Position numbers and translations under genes: made by a program. Below the pieces are notes generated by a model. That model had not been told where the DNA came from. It saw only the letters and a program-made list of their open reading frames with translations, and did not search any database. A DNA stretch of 62,588 nucleotides, taken from positions 1 through 62,588 of the forward strand of contig JAUNSC010000019.1 of NCBI GenBank assembly GCA_030539395.1. The letters are read 5' to 3'. The stretch comes from Eubacteriales bacterium (GTDB lineage Bacteria; Bacillota; Clostridia; Lachnospirales; Lachnospiraceae). Below are positions 1-8,450 of the stretch, piece by piece; positions within the stretch are counted from its first letter, which is position 1, and each line of letters starts with the position of its first letter.

Positions 1-96
1 CTTCCTCAGGTATTTCCACCGATCCTTCTGCCGGAATCTCCGTTGGCGCTTCCTCAGATATTTCCACCGGCTCTTCCGCCGGAGTCTCTACGGACG
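1..96 (-). repeat. 48-bp tandem repeat coding a 16-residue Glu/Pro unit
   Basis: Bases 1-48 and 49-96 are two copies of a 48-bp unit with a few substitutions, each starting cttcctcag on the + strand. They encode Glu/Pro-rich 16-mers of the type EE(A/T)..E(I/T)PAE..VEI. The array may continue left of the window. Confidence 0.85.
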
Positions 97-226
97 TTTC
101 CTCACCTTCTTCAGCCGTGACTATACCAGTCAGGTATCCCAAATAAGATTCATTTGGAAATATTCCTAAGACAAGCAACCCCGCCATTACAAATGCCAGG
201 AAACGTCTTAGCCTTTCCTTCTTCAT
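1..226 (-). CDS. N-terminus of a secreted, acidic repeat protein (cut by window edge)
   Basis: Seen: an open frame starts at ATG 226, follows an AAGGAGAGAG ribosome-binding site and runs off the left edge, so only 75 codons are present. The first 40 residues form a signal peptide: a basic start (MKKERLRRF), then a hydrophobic stretch (LAFVMAGLLVLGIF). Export and cleavage near ...TAEE are inferred. After this the chain is Glu/Pro/Thr-rich and made of a 16-residue repeat. The function is unknown because the working domain lies outside the window; a cell-surface or secreted protein with a Pro/Glu-rich spacer is the likely class. Confidence 0.7.
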   Translation of the reverse strand, partial: MKKERLRRFLAFVMAGLLVLGIFPNESYLGYLTGIVTAEEGEETSVETPAEEPVEISEEAPTEIPAEGSVEIPEE

Positions 227-455
227 GCTTCTCTCTCCTTCTGTGATTTTTTATACAGCCCTGTAAAAAACATGGGCCAATATCAGTTCCCATATAATAT
301 CGTCAGCATTATGCCTTATTTGATTTCATTGTATCATCCTTTACAATTTAAAATATACCAAAAATACCCCCCCGAGCGTTTATTTTTTGGTGCTTTTGCA
401 CAATTCTTCTGATGATGTGATAATTATTTTGTAAAGTACCAGAATTTTTAGTATA

Positions 456-512
456 ATAAAAAACTGCCGTTGAGGGCGGCACATCAATCTGTACCAGTCT
501 CTTCAACGGCAG
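456..512 (-). terminator. Rho-independent terminator after metY
   Basis: A perfect 10-bp stem (464-473 pairs with 503-512, CTGCCGTTGA/TCAACGGCAG) is followed on the minus strand by TTTTTTATTATA. It lies 30 bp past the metY stop. The rest of the 227-541 spacer is A/T-rich and shows no gene; it contains the upstream region of the left-edge gene. Confidence 0.85.
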
Positions 513-541
513 TACTGTCTTCCTCTGTCTGACTTTCAAAC

Positions 542-1846
542 TTATTTCACTGTCTCAAATGCTGCATCCAGCGCCGCAATCAAGTCTTCTGCTTTTTCAA
601 TACCAACGGAAAGGCGAATGGTATTTGGTTTAATTCCCTGATCCAGCAATTCTTCCTCTGTGCACTGGCTGTGGGTTGTAGTAGCCGGATGAATGACCAG
701 TGACTTTACGTCCGCTACGTTTGCCAACAATGAGAAAATCGCCAGATTGTCAATAAAAGTCTGGGCAGTCTTTGCATCTCCCTTAATTTCAAAAGTAAAG
801 ATAGAGCCTCCGCCATTTGGCAGATACTTTTTGTATAACTCATGACTGGGTTCACTCTCAAGCGATGGATGGTGCACCGCTTCTACCTGAGGATGATTTG
901 CCAGATACTCTACGATTTTCAGTGCGTTGCTCACATGACGTTCCACACGCAGTGATAAAGTTTCTAATCCCTGCAGGAAAATAAATGCATGGAACGGAGA
1001 AAGGGTTGCGCCTGTATCGCGCAAAACGACTGCACGAATATAAGTCACAAATGCTGCTGCTCCCACTGCATCTGAAAAAGATACTCCGTGATAACTCGGA
1101 TTCGCCTCTGAAATCCATGGATATTTTCCGGATGCTTTCCAGTCAAAATTTCCCCCGTCAACGATAACGCCGCCAATCGCTGTGCCATGTCCTCCGATAA
1201 ATTTTGTTGCCGAATGGACCACAATATCTGCCCCGTACTCAAGCGGCCTGATCAGGTACGGTGTTGCAAAGGTAGAATCTACTACCAGCGGAATATTATG
1301 CTTATGTGCAATTTTCGCAATCTCTTCCAGATCCACCAGATTGGAATTTGGATTACCCAAAGTCTCTACAAAAACTGCTTTTGTATTTTCCTGTATTGCC
1401 GCTTCGAAAGAACCTTCCACTTCCGGATCTACAAAAGTCGTGCTGACGCCGCTGGTCAGCGGCAGCGTATGAGCCAGAAGGTTCCAGGTTCCTCCGTAAA
1501 TCGTCTTCGATGCCACAATATGTTCTCCGGCCTTTGCCAGTGCCTGGAAGGTATAAGAAATAGCTGCTGCTCCGGATGATACTGCCAGTGCCGCAACTCC
1601 CCCTTCCAAAGATGCGATACGCTGCTCAAAAATATCCTGTGTAGGATTTGTCAGCCTTCCATAAATATTTCCGGCATCCCTGAGTCCAAAACGGTCAGCG
1701 GCATGCTGCGAATTATGGAACACATATGATGTGGACGCATAAATTGGAACTGCCCTTGCATCCGTAACCGGATCTGCCTGTTCCTGCCCGATATGTAATT
1801 GTCTTGTCTCAAATCCCCAGTTTTTAGAATCTCTGATATTTGCCAT
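542..1846 (-). CDS. metY: O-acetylhomoserine sulfhydrylase / Cys-Met metabolism PLP enzyme
   Basis: This is a PLP-dependent gamma-replacement enzyme that makes homocysteine (or cysteine) from an O-acetylated amino acid and sulfide in the cytoplasm. Seen: the 434-residue length is typical of MetY. Family motifs are present: an N-terminal ETRQLHIGQ, the substrate loop YGRLTNPTQDIFEQRIASLE, and the PLP-lysine region VVHSATKFIGGHGTAIGG. I chose ATG 1846 over the ATG seven codons upstream because GGAGG lies 8 nt before it, inside the longer frame. It is monocistronic: terminators lie on both sides, and its promoter carries a palindrome that could be a sulfur-responsive operator. The LysR gene upstream on the same strand is a candidate regulator (inference). 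Confidence 0.9.
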   Translation of the reverse strand: MANIRDSKNWGFETRQLHIGQEQADPVTDARAVPIYASTSYVFHNSQHAADRFGLRDAGNIYGRLTNPTQDIFEQRIASLEGGVAALAVSSGAAAISYTFQALAKAGEHIVASKTIYGGTWNLLAHTLPLTSGVSTTFVDPEVEGSFEAAIQENTKAVFVETLGNPNSNLVDLEEIAKIAHKHNIPLVVDSTFATPYLIRPLEYGADIVVHSATKFIGGHGTAIGGVIVDGGNFDWKASGKYPWISEANPSYHGVSFSDAVGAAAFVTYIRAVVLRDTGATLSPFHAFIFLQGLETLSLRVERHVSNALKIVEYLANHPQVEAVHHPSLESEPSHELYKKYLPNGGGSIFTFEIKGDAKTAQTFIDNLAIFSLLANVADVKSLVIHPATTTHSQCTEEELLDQGIKPNTIRLSVGIEKAEDLIAALDAAFETVK

Positions 1847-1893
1847 TTCTATTTCCTCCGATTTCATTCTTGTTTTATCTATTTCCTGTATTC

Positions 1894-1922
1894 ATACTAA
1901 CATAGTAGGTTTTTTCTGTCTA
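1894..1922 (-). promoter_or_regulatory. metY promoter with overlapping TACTA-N3-TAGTA dyad
   Basis: On the minus strand TAGACA (1917-1922), a 17-bp spacer and TAGTAT (1894-1899) form a plausible sigma-A promoter. The -10 is embedded in a perfect dyad TACTA-ACA-TAGTA (1895-1907). CymR/Rrf2-type cysteine-responsive boxes in Firmicutes have a similar CTACTA/TAGTAG core, but this match is only suggestive. Confidence 0.5.
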
Positions 1923-1927
1923 ATACG

Positions 1928-1970
1928 CAAAAAAAATATCCGGTTATAAATTTTTTCTATAACCGGATAT
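1928..1970 (-). terminator. Terminator of the LysR-type gene
   Basis: A 13-bp perfect stem (1936-1948 with 1958-1970, ATATCCGGTTATA) has a 9-nt loop and is followed by a run of eight T on the minus strand. It separates the regulator gene from metY. Confidence 0.9.
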
Positions 1971-1980
1971 TCTTATATTC

Positions 1981-2901
1981 TTAACTGATATTGAGATAGT
2001 CTTTGATTGCTTCTATATACCGTTCTCCCATCCCGCTTAAAATCGAGTTCCTTCTTATTATATATCCAATCTCCATCGTACTGTTAGGATTCTGCTCGTC
2101 ATCCTGAAACGGGACTGCAAGATAATCATTTCCGTTTAGTTCCTCACATATGATTCCTGAGCAAAGCGTATAGCCATTGAGCCCTACCATCAGATTCAGC
2201 ATGGTAGCCCGGTCATTTGCTTTGATAACCTGTGAGTACTCATTCGCAGACAAAATTTCTTCTGCAAAATAAAAAGAACTATTATCTCCCTGCTCAAAGG
2301 ACAGGCACGGGTAGTCCTTCAGCTGTTCAAAACTGATAGATTTCTCCCCCGCCAGAGGGTGTTCCTTCCATATATATACATACGCCTGACAGTCAATCAG
2401 ATGATGGAATTCCAGATTTGCAGATTTCAAAAGTTTCTCCATGGCTTTTCGGTTAAAATCGCACAAATAGAGTACGCCTATCTCACTTTTCATCGTGCTC
2501 ACATCACTGATCACTTCAGCTGTTTTTGTTTCCCTGATGGCAAATTCATATTGGGACATGTCAAATTCCCGCGCCATATCCACAAAAGCTTTTACTGCAA
2601 AGGAATAATGCTGAGTAGATACGCCAAACTTTTTCTTACAGGCACCGCCTTTTCCATACTTCTGCAGTACACTCTCGTACTGCCCATAGATCTGCTTTGC
2701 ATACAGGAGAAACTCTATTCCGTCATTGGTCAGGGTAACGCCTCTCCCGCTTCGGTTAAACAGAATAATTCCCAGTTCCTTTTCCAGTTCTTTCATTGCA
2801 CTGGTCAGTGACGGCTGTGATACATACAATTGTTCCGCAGCTTTATTCAGGGATTTCGTCTCTGCTATGATAATAAGATAGTGCAGCTGTGTTAGTGTCA
2901 T
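1981..2901 (-). CDS. LysR-family transcriptional regulator
   Basis: A DNA-binding activator/repressor of 306 residues, the usual LysR length. Seen: the N-terminal winged helix-turn-helix includes TLTQLHYLIIIAETKSLNKA and then QPSLTSAMKELEKELG, followed by LFNRSGRGVTLT. A two-lobed effector domain follows from about residue 90. The start ATG 2901 is preceded by GAGG at 9 nt and matches the family N-terminus; the frame continues 22 codons upstream without a ribosome site. The effector is unknown. Because metY is directly downstream behind a terminator, control of sulfur amino acid genes is possible but unproven. Confidence 0.85.
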   Translation of the reverse strand: MTLTQLHYLIIIAETKSLNKAAEQLYVSQPSLTSAMKELEKELGIILFNRSGRGVTLTNDGIEFLLYAKQIYGQYESVLQKYGKGGACKKKFGVSTQHYSFAVKAFVDMAREFDMSQYEFAIRETKTAEVISDVSTMKSEIGVLYLCDFNRKAMEKLLKSANLEFHHLIDCQAYVYIWKEHPLAGEKSISFEQLKDYPCLSFEQGDNSSFYFAEEILSANEYSQVIKANDRATMLNLMVGLNGYTLCSGIICEELNGNDYLAVPFQDDEQNPNSTMEIGYIIRRNSILSGMGERYIEAIKDYLNIS

Positions 2902-3091
2902 TTGTTTCGCCTCATGTATTCCAATCCCTCCGCAGCTTACGGCATCTCCAATCCCCGCAGAATCCATTTTCCTGCAGCGGCAGCTTTTACAAATGCCAGT
3001 CTGGTTCAGTTAATGCAAATAGCATCATAATTATGTGTATCCTGTGGTTACATTATACCAGACTACAAAGGTCAAGTAAAGAAATACTGAT

Positions 3092-3739
3092 TCATCTGTT
3101 GCTGCAGATGTAATCTCGTATACCTGCAATCATATACATCCCGGCACATGCCCCCTGATCACGTTCCCCATTGGCAGCCGCCTTATGAACTGCGGCTTTA
3201 CCATATTTGGGAATCATCCTTCTCGTAGCTTCAACCCCCTGTTCCGCCCCTCTTAAGGCGATGGACGCAACTTCTTCAAGGGATGCTTCGGGATGCTCTG
3301 CAAGATATTCTCTGCAGACATCAGACGCCGTACCGATTGCATCAAGTAAAGTCCGGTCTCCTCTTGTACATTTACCACGTTTTCTGACTCCCTCTTCAAA
3401 ACCGTTCAGGAAATCAGAAAAAGCAATCGCATCAATAGAATTTCTTCCCACAAGAGCTTTACCGCCTGTCATCAATCCGGAAGCCATCAAAGTTCCCATG
3501 GTGGAAGGAACGATTGAGCCCATTTTCATTCCGGATTTCATAATCAGTTTGCCAATGTCTGTTTCTTCAAGTTCACGTATAATCTGAGGAAGTGCGCCAA
3601 AACCTTTTTTCATGGTAAGTCCAAGATCTCCATCACCCATTCTGGCATCCATTTCACACAGTTCCTCTGCAACAATATTCATCTTTTTTGCAATTGCTTC
3701 AAACATCTCCGGGATATCAGCCAGGGAGATTTTGTCCAT
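3092..3739 (-). CDS. dhaL: DhaL-like kinase subunit (ATP-binding)
   Basis: Nucleotide-binding subunit of a dihydroxyacetone-kinase-type enzyme, 215 residues, matching DhaL. Seen: the Mg-ligand triad is D31, D36 and D38 in DARMGDGDLG, and the glycine-rich phosphate loop is MGSIVPSTMGTLMASGLM. It follows the DhaK-like gene by 19 bp and is the last gene of the operon. No DhaM (PEP-linked) gene is nearby, so direct use of ATP is inferred. The substrate may be a ketose or ketotetrose other than dihydroxyacetone, because the operon carries a sugar-type ABC importer. Confidence 0.85.
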   Translation of the reverse strand: MDKISLADIPEMFEAIAKKMNIVAEELCEMDARMGDGDLGLTMKKGFGALPQIIRELEETDIGKLIMKSGMKMGSIVPSTMGTLMASGLMTGGKALVGRNSIDAIAFSDFLNGFEEGVRKRGKCTRGDRTLLDAIGTASDVCREYLAEHPEASLEEVASIALRGAEQGVEATRRMIPKYGKAAVHKAAANGERDQGACAGMYMIAGIRDYICSNR

Positions 3740-3758
3740 AATTATCCTCCTTTGTTAA

Positions 3759-4742
3759 TTACCGGATGAATGGCGTATCCACCGGAAAATCAAGATACTC
3801 TTTTAATTCTGCGTCAAGCTTGCAAACAGTAATAGAGGCTCCCATCATCTCCATTGATGTTGCAAATTCACCAATTCTTGGATGATAGATCCGAATCCCC
3901 CTCTCATTTAACCATTTATACACACTGTTATACAAAATATACTGTTCATCCAAAGAAGTCGCCCCAAGACCATTAATCATAACGCAGACCTCATCGCCGG
4001 AAATTAGCGGCATATCTGCATTTATGCTTTCTAATGATTCTGCCGCAATCTCATCCGCCGTCTTAATTGCTCCATTCCAGATACCAGGCTCTCCATGAAT
4101 CCCCATTCCCATGGCCATTTCGTTTTCACCCAGCGTAAAATTAGGTTTTCCAACCTCCGGAATAATACAGGGGGTCAGTGCAAATCCAACCGTTCTGGTT
4201 GCTTCGGCCGCCTTCTTTGCTGCGGCATAAACCTGTTCCAAAGTACCCATTTTTGCTGCGCAGGCACCGGCAGCTTTATACAGGAAATAAATACCTGCCA
4301 CACCCCTGCGAACCTCAGGAGATCCGGAATTAACATCATCTGCACCTACAAGAGATAATGTTTTAATATCTTCCATTTCGCAAAGTTCCGCCGCCATATC
4401 GAAATTCATAATATCTCCTGTATAATTACCATACAGATAAAGAATTCCTGCGCCAGACTCCACTTCTTTACTGACAGTATAAATCTGCTCGGCAGATGGT
4501 GACTGAAATACACTCCCCACTGCACAGCCATCGAGAAGCCCTTTGCCAACGTATCCCAAAAATAACGGCAAATGTCCTGTTCCACCTCCTGTAATAATTG
4601 CAACTTTATTCGGTATTTTTTCATTTATACAATAGCAGCGCAGATCTCCATTTGCAAAATGTACACTCTCACCATGCGCTTTATAAATTCCAAGCAGCAT
4701 GTCATCCGTATATTCTTCTGGTTTATTGATTATTTTTTTCAT
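3759..4742 (-). CDS. dhaK: DhaK-like kinase subunit (substrate-binding)
   Basis: Substrate-binding subunit of the DhaK family, 327 residues. Seen: GGGTGHLPLFLGYVGKG near residue 52, the conserved GNYTGDIMNFDMA near 105, and His216 in MGMGIHGEPG. The last aligns with the His that binds the carbonyl of dihydroxyacetone covalently as a hemiaminal in known DhaK proteins. Together with the DhaL-like protein it should phosphorylate a small ketose. It sits between a TIGR04076 gene and dhaL in one operon. The exact substrate cannot be read from the sequence. Confidence 0.87.
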   Translation of the reverse strand: MKKIINKPEEYTDDMLLGIYKAHGESVHFANGDLRCYCINEKIPNKVAIITGGGTGHLPLFLGYVGKGLLDGCAVGSVFQSPSAEQIYTVSKEVESGAGILYLYGNYTGDIMNFDMAAELCEMEDIKTLSLVGADDVNSGSPEVRRGVAGIYFLYKAAGACAAKMGTLEQVYAAAKKAAEATRTVGFALTPCIIPEVGKPNFTLGENEMAMGMGIHGEPGIWNGAIKTADEIAAESLESINADMPLISGDEVCVMINGLGATSLDEQYILYNSVYKWLNERGIRIYHPRIGEFATSMEMMGASITVCKLDAELKEYLDFPVDTPFIR

Positions 4743-4786
4743 ACTTAAATCAATCCTTTTATTTAGACTTTGTATGCAGTTTCCAA

Positions 4787-5101
4787 TCAGTCAATTCTCT
4801 CAATCTTGAAAATAACCGGTCTTGTTCCGTCCGTGCAGCAGGAAATCATGATTTTTTCATCTTTTATCCATGAAAAATTTGCACCTGCGCAAATGCCCTC
4901 AATATCACGATTGAGATCTCCCCATGCCCATGGACAAAAACCTTCCGGCATTGGCCCTCCATTTTCATAATCAAACACCTGACCCACCTGAAAAGCATCG
5001 CAAGTCGGATCTGTGCCCTCCGGTGCCGGATTCGTCATATATTCTTTTTGAATCTCAACGTTCGCCATTTTTTTAATAACAGTAATTCTACACTTTCCCA
5101 T
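4787..5101 (-). CDS. TIGR04076-family small protein
   Basis: A 104-residue soluble protein of an uncharacterised family. Recognisable features are the N-terminal KCRITVIKK, a central CDAFQVGQVF, the motif MPEGFCPWAWGDLNRDI, and a C-terminal DGTRPVIFKIERID. Cysteines occur at about residues 4, 34, 57, 71, 88 and 89; whether they bind metal is unknown. It lies between the permease and kinase genes of the operon, 19 bp after the permease. Paralogues of this family often occur beside redox or sugar catabolic genes, but no reaction is established, so no function is assigned. Confidence 0.75.
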   Translation of the reverse strand: MGKCRITVIKKMANVEIQKEYMTNPAPEGTDPTCDAFQVGQVFDYENGGPMPEGFCPWAWGDLNRDIEGICAGANFSWIKDEKIMISCCTDGTRPVIFKIERID

Positions 5102-5120
5102 AAGACAACTCTCCTTTTAT

Positions 5121-6125
5121 TCAGATATTATTGATAATTTCCTTTTGTTTTTGTTTACTTACTTTTTTTGAGTGATAAATAAGTACCTGATTCATCGAAA
5201 CGGACAGAATCAGGATAATGCCCAGCACTGCCAGCTGCCAGATACCATTGAGGTTTGCATACTGGATGCCTGTGGAAATAATTGTTGTAATCAGGACTGC
5301 AATTATAACACCTGACAATTTCCCCGCGCCGCCATTGATGTCGATGCCTCCAAGCACCGCTACCGCTATGGTCTGTAAATCGTAACCGGAACCGGCATCC
5401 GCTCTTGCTGTCATAAGCCAGGAACACATAACAATAGAGGCAACAGAAGCTAAAAATCCATCTAAAATATAATTAATGCAGCGAATTTTTTTCACATCAA
5501 TTCCAGCAAATATTGCTGCATTTGCATTCGATCCGGTTAAATAAATATGCCTTCCATATTTAGTATGATTTACAGCGTACAATGTTATGATGAGTATGGG
5601 CGCAGCTACAAACAGAACCTGGTTCGGGATCAGAAATGTCGTTTTCTGTCCCAGCCATGCAAATGACTTTTCAAAACCACTGATTGGAACGCCGCCAGTG
5701 ATATAAAGCGATAATGAGCTATACATGTAACTGGTACTAAGCGTTGCAATAAATGCCGGAAGATTCAAAACAGACACAAGAAATCCATTGAAGAAGCCCA
5801 ATAGCATGCCAAATGCAATCACAAGCATGGCTGCGAAAAGAGGATTCATCCCTGTCTGAACGCACAGGATACCAAACAAAATACCAGACAGACTGGCAAT
5901 TGTACCAATTGAAAGATCAATTCCTCCGCCGCCGGATACCATAACAATTGATTGTCCAATGCCAAGCAGCAGAATAACCGCACCAAATTGTGTTACACCA
6001 AGCAGGTTCGTCACACTTACGAAACCGGGAGCAAGAAAATTAATTACAATCAGCGAAGCTGCCAGAAGCAAAAGAAGCAGAACCGTACGATTTGTCAGCA
6101 GTTTGATTATACCGTCTTTTTTCAA
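5121..6125 (-). CDS. RbsC-type ABC transporter permease (A)
   Basis: Inner-membrane channel subunit of a ribose-type (CUT2) sugar importer, 334 residues with about nine hydrophobic segments. Family signatures are GGGGIDLSIGTIASLSG and the cytoplasmic GGIDINGGAGKLSG loop that contacts the ATPase. The start is TTG at 6125, with GGAGG nine bases upstream and only a few bases after the stop of the preceding permease gene. With the second permease it probably forms a heterodimeric pore, since the single ATPase gene encodes both nucleotide-binding domains. Confidence 0.88.
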   Translation of the reverse strand: MKKDGIIKLLTNRTVLLLLLLAASLIVINFLAPGFVSVTNLLGVTQFGAVILLLGIGQSIVMVSGGGGIDLSIGTIASLSGILFGILCVQTGMNPLFAAMLVIAFGMLLGFFNGFLVSVLNLPAFIATLSTSYMYSSLSLYITGGVPISGFEKSFAWLGQKTTFLIPNQVLFVAAPILIITLYAVNHTKYGRHIYLTGSNANAAIFAGIDVKKIRCINYILDGFLASVASIVMCSWLMTARADAGSGYDLQTIAVAVLGGIDINGGAGKLSGVIIAVLITTIISTGIQYANLNGIWQLAVLGIILILSVSMNQVLIYHSKKVSKQKQKEIINNI

Positions 6126-6138
6126 TTTCCCTCACCTC

Positions 6139-7122
6139 CTACCGTATTGCTGCGGCTTTCTTTTTGTTAATGTGTGCTTTTTGTTTAAATACAATAACAT
6201 CCGCACAAAGAGACAGAATAATCAGCAGACCGGTTACAAAATATTCCAGTAAAGAAGGTATTCCCAAAATCACGATGCCGTTGCGTAAAAATGAAATAAA
6301 AAATACCCCTGCTAACGTTCCGAGAAGAGTAGATTTTCCGCCAACTCCTCCCATTCCCATGCCGCCAACCACAACGGCTGCAATGCAGTCAGTATGTAAC
6401 CTTACCCCCACCTGCATCTCCACCGCTCCCATTCTTGCTATATATAAAGATCCCGAAACCCCTGCCAATGCGCCAATCAGAAGATAGGAACACATTTTAA
6501 TAAAATCCGGGTTGATTCCACAAAGAGCCGCAGATTTACTGCTGGTTCCAACTGCCGCAATCTTTCTTCCGAAAGATGTATAATTTGTAACCCAGTAAAA
6601 GCAAATATAGAATAAAATAACCAGAAATATAATCACAGGAACCCCAAATACTTTTCCGGTTGTAATTCGTCCATACTTTGGTATAAGTCCTGTAAGCCAC
6701 TGTCCGCCAAGCAAACCAAAAATTGCTGCCCGATAAATATTCATTGTTGCAAGAGTTGCAACCATATCCGGAATTTTAAGTTTGACAATCAGAAATCCAT
6801 TTATTGATCCGAGCAAGGCACCAACTGCCACCGCAATACCAATAACAAGAAAAGAATTTCCGCTTATTTGCAGCATATGACCGGCAGCTAATGCCGACAG
6901 TCCCATAATCGCACCAACAGACAGATCAATTCCTCCAAGCATGATTACTATATTCATGCCGATACAGACAATGGACAACTCTGCAGCATTTGAGATTACC
7001 TGAGAGATATTAATATTGGAAAAAATATTTTTGTTGATGCTGCCCATAATGGCCACTTCAATCAAAATAAGCAGCAATGTCACATACTCTCGCGCTCTCG
7101 GTTTCGGAGCATATTTTTTCAT
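6139..7122 (-). CDS. RbsC-type ABC transporter permease (B)
   Basis: Second permease of the same importer, 327 residues with about nine membrane spans. Seen: MLGGIDLSVGAIMGLSALAAG early in the chain and GGMGMGGVGGKSTLLG near the C-terminus are the conserved RbsC-family loops. Its ATG overlaps the stop of the M20 gene by 4 bp (ATGA), and the SD GGAGAG lies 7 nt upstream, so translation is coupled. Two different permeases in one CUT2 operon resemble the LsrC/LsrD and RhaP/RhaQ arrangements. Confidence 0.88.
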   Translation of the reverse strand: MKKYAPKPRAREYVTLLLILIEVAIMGSINKNIFSNINISQVISNAAELSIVCIGMNIVIMLGGIDLSVGAIMGLSALAAGHMLQISGNSFLVIGIAVAVGALLGSINGFLIVKLKIPDMVATLATMNIYRAAIFGLLGGQWLTGLIPKYGRITTGKVFGVPVIIFLVILFYICFYWVTNYTSFGRKIAAVGTSSKSAALCGINPDFIKMCSYLLIGALAGVSGSLYIARMGAVEMQVGVRLHTDCIAAVVVGGMGMGGVGGKSTLLGTLAGVFFISFLRNGIVILGIPSLLEYFVTGLLIILSLCADVIVFKQKAHINKKKAAAIR

Positions 7123-8450
7123 TGTTCATCTCTCCTTATTCCACACCAGTCAACAATTGTAGACGCCATTACTTTAATAGAAGTAAAGTAATCTTCTACC
7201 GGCAAACCCTCATCACTTCTGTGAGATACCTCAGGTCTTCCCGGACCGTAATTAATAACCGGAATACCACTGTTTGTAGGCCATCCCATATCCGTATGGA
7301 AACCAAGGCCGCCAACCTCACCAGTAAAGCCTGCTTCTGCAGCCGCATTTGACATACATTTTACAAATTCATGGTCTGCACTGGTTTCAGCGCAGTCAGC
7401 ATCCATCAGCCATTCAACACCAGGAACATGGTCTTTAAGCCAGGGATCGGTCATTGCTACGTTATTAATCAAATCCAAAATCTCCTGTTTTACCTTTCCT
7501 CCCAGTAAATTCTCGTCACGATCACAGGGTCTGTACTGTGCGTTAAAAATAATCTCTGCCTTATTTGCAAATGATGTCGGAAATTCTCCTGCATTGAATT
7601 GTGCAACAAAAATCTGACATGGATTTGGAAGCAGCGGATGCGTTCTCGTAATCCTCCAGTCATCATTCAATCTTCTAAACGCATCGATATACAGCATGGC
7701 TTTGTCAATGGCATCCACTGCGCCCCCGGTTCGGAAATCGCCCTGATACATTTCAATGTGACCAGATCTGCCCTCAACCGTCAGTTTTCCCCAAAGGATA
7801 CCTCTGCACATTGGCGCCATAAGCAGGTTGGTCGGTTCTGTCATAATTGCAGCATCGGCACGATAGCCCTTGTCCATTACAGACATAATCCCCATACCGC
7901 CAGCTTCTTCATCGCAGAAAGTGCTGACAAGAACATCTCCATTTATTTTATATCCCAGACGATTGAGCACCTCAACCGCACTGATCATGGCTGCAATTCC
8001 GCCTTTCTGATCAACTGATCCGCGGCCATACATAATCCCATCTTCAACGGATGCATCAAATGCTTTTTTTGTCCATCCGCTCCCTTCAATTACAGTATCA
8101 ATATGACCGAGCAACATAAGAGACTTGCCTTTCGTCGGATCTGTTCCCTTCAATACACCGCACAGTGACGGACGGTCTCTATAGTCTCTTTCCGGATGAT
8201 ATCCCGCTCTGTTTTTATATTTAGACAGCGCATTTACATCTGGTTCCCACATATCAACCGAAAAACCAAGTTCAGATAATTTCTTATAAACAACCTTCTG
8301 GCAGTTTTTCTCATGATATTCTTCTGATTTTTTTTCATCATCATTGACCGCAAAAAAGTTATTTACACTGGGGGTATCAATAATCTCTTTTAAGAAAACC
8401 AGCAGTTCTTCTCTATGTTCATCGACCCAGCAATTAATTTCATTTTTCAT
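7119..8450 (-). CDS. M20-family metallopeptidase / amidohydrolase (ArgE/DapE-like)
   Basis: A Zn-dependent hydrolase of amide bonds, 443 residues, cytoplasmic. Seen: the M20 metal and catalytic set is complete, with H116 and D118 (LLGHIDTV), D147 (GSVDQKGG), E181/E182 (CDEEAGG), E205 (MTEPT) and a C-terminal His in VSHRSDEG. A dimerisation insert lies between roughly 215 and 340. It overlaps its neighbours by 4 bp on both sides, inside the importer operon. Such a gene between ABC components suggests that the imported compound carries an N-acyl or peptide bond which is cleaved before the kinase acts (inference). A general dipeptidase is the alternative. Confidence 0.87.
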   Translation of the reverse strand: MKNEINCWVDEHREELLVFLKEIIDTPSVNNFFAVNDDEKKSEEYHEKNCQKVVYKKLSELGFSVDMWEPDVNALSKYKNRAGYHPERDYRDRPSLCGVLKGTDPTKGKSLMLLGHIDTVIEGSGWTKKAFDASVEDGIMYGRGSVDQKGGIAAMISAVEVLNRLGYKINGDVLVSTFCDEEAGGMGIMSVMDKGYRADAAIMTEPTNLLMAPMCRGILWGKLTVEGRSGHIEMYQGDFRTGGAVDAIDKAMLYIDAFRRLNDDWRITRTHPLLPNPCQIFVAQFNAGEFPTSFANKAEIIFNAQYRPCDRDENLLGGKVKQEILDLINNVAMTDPWLKDHVPGVEWLMDADCAETSADHEFVKCMSNAAAEAGFTGEVGGLGFHTDMGWPTNSGIPVINYGPGRPEVSHRSDEGLPVEDYFTSIKVMASTIVDWCGIRRDEQ

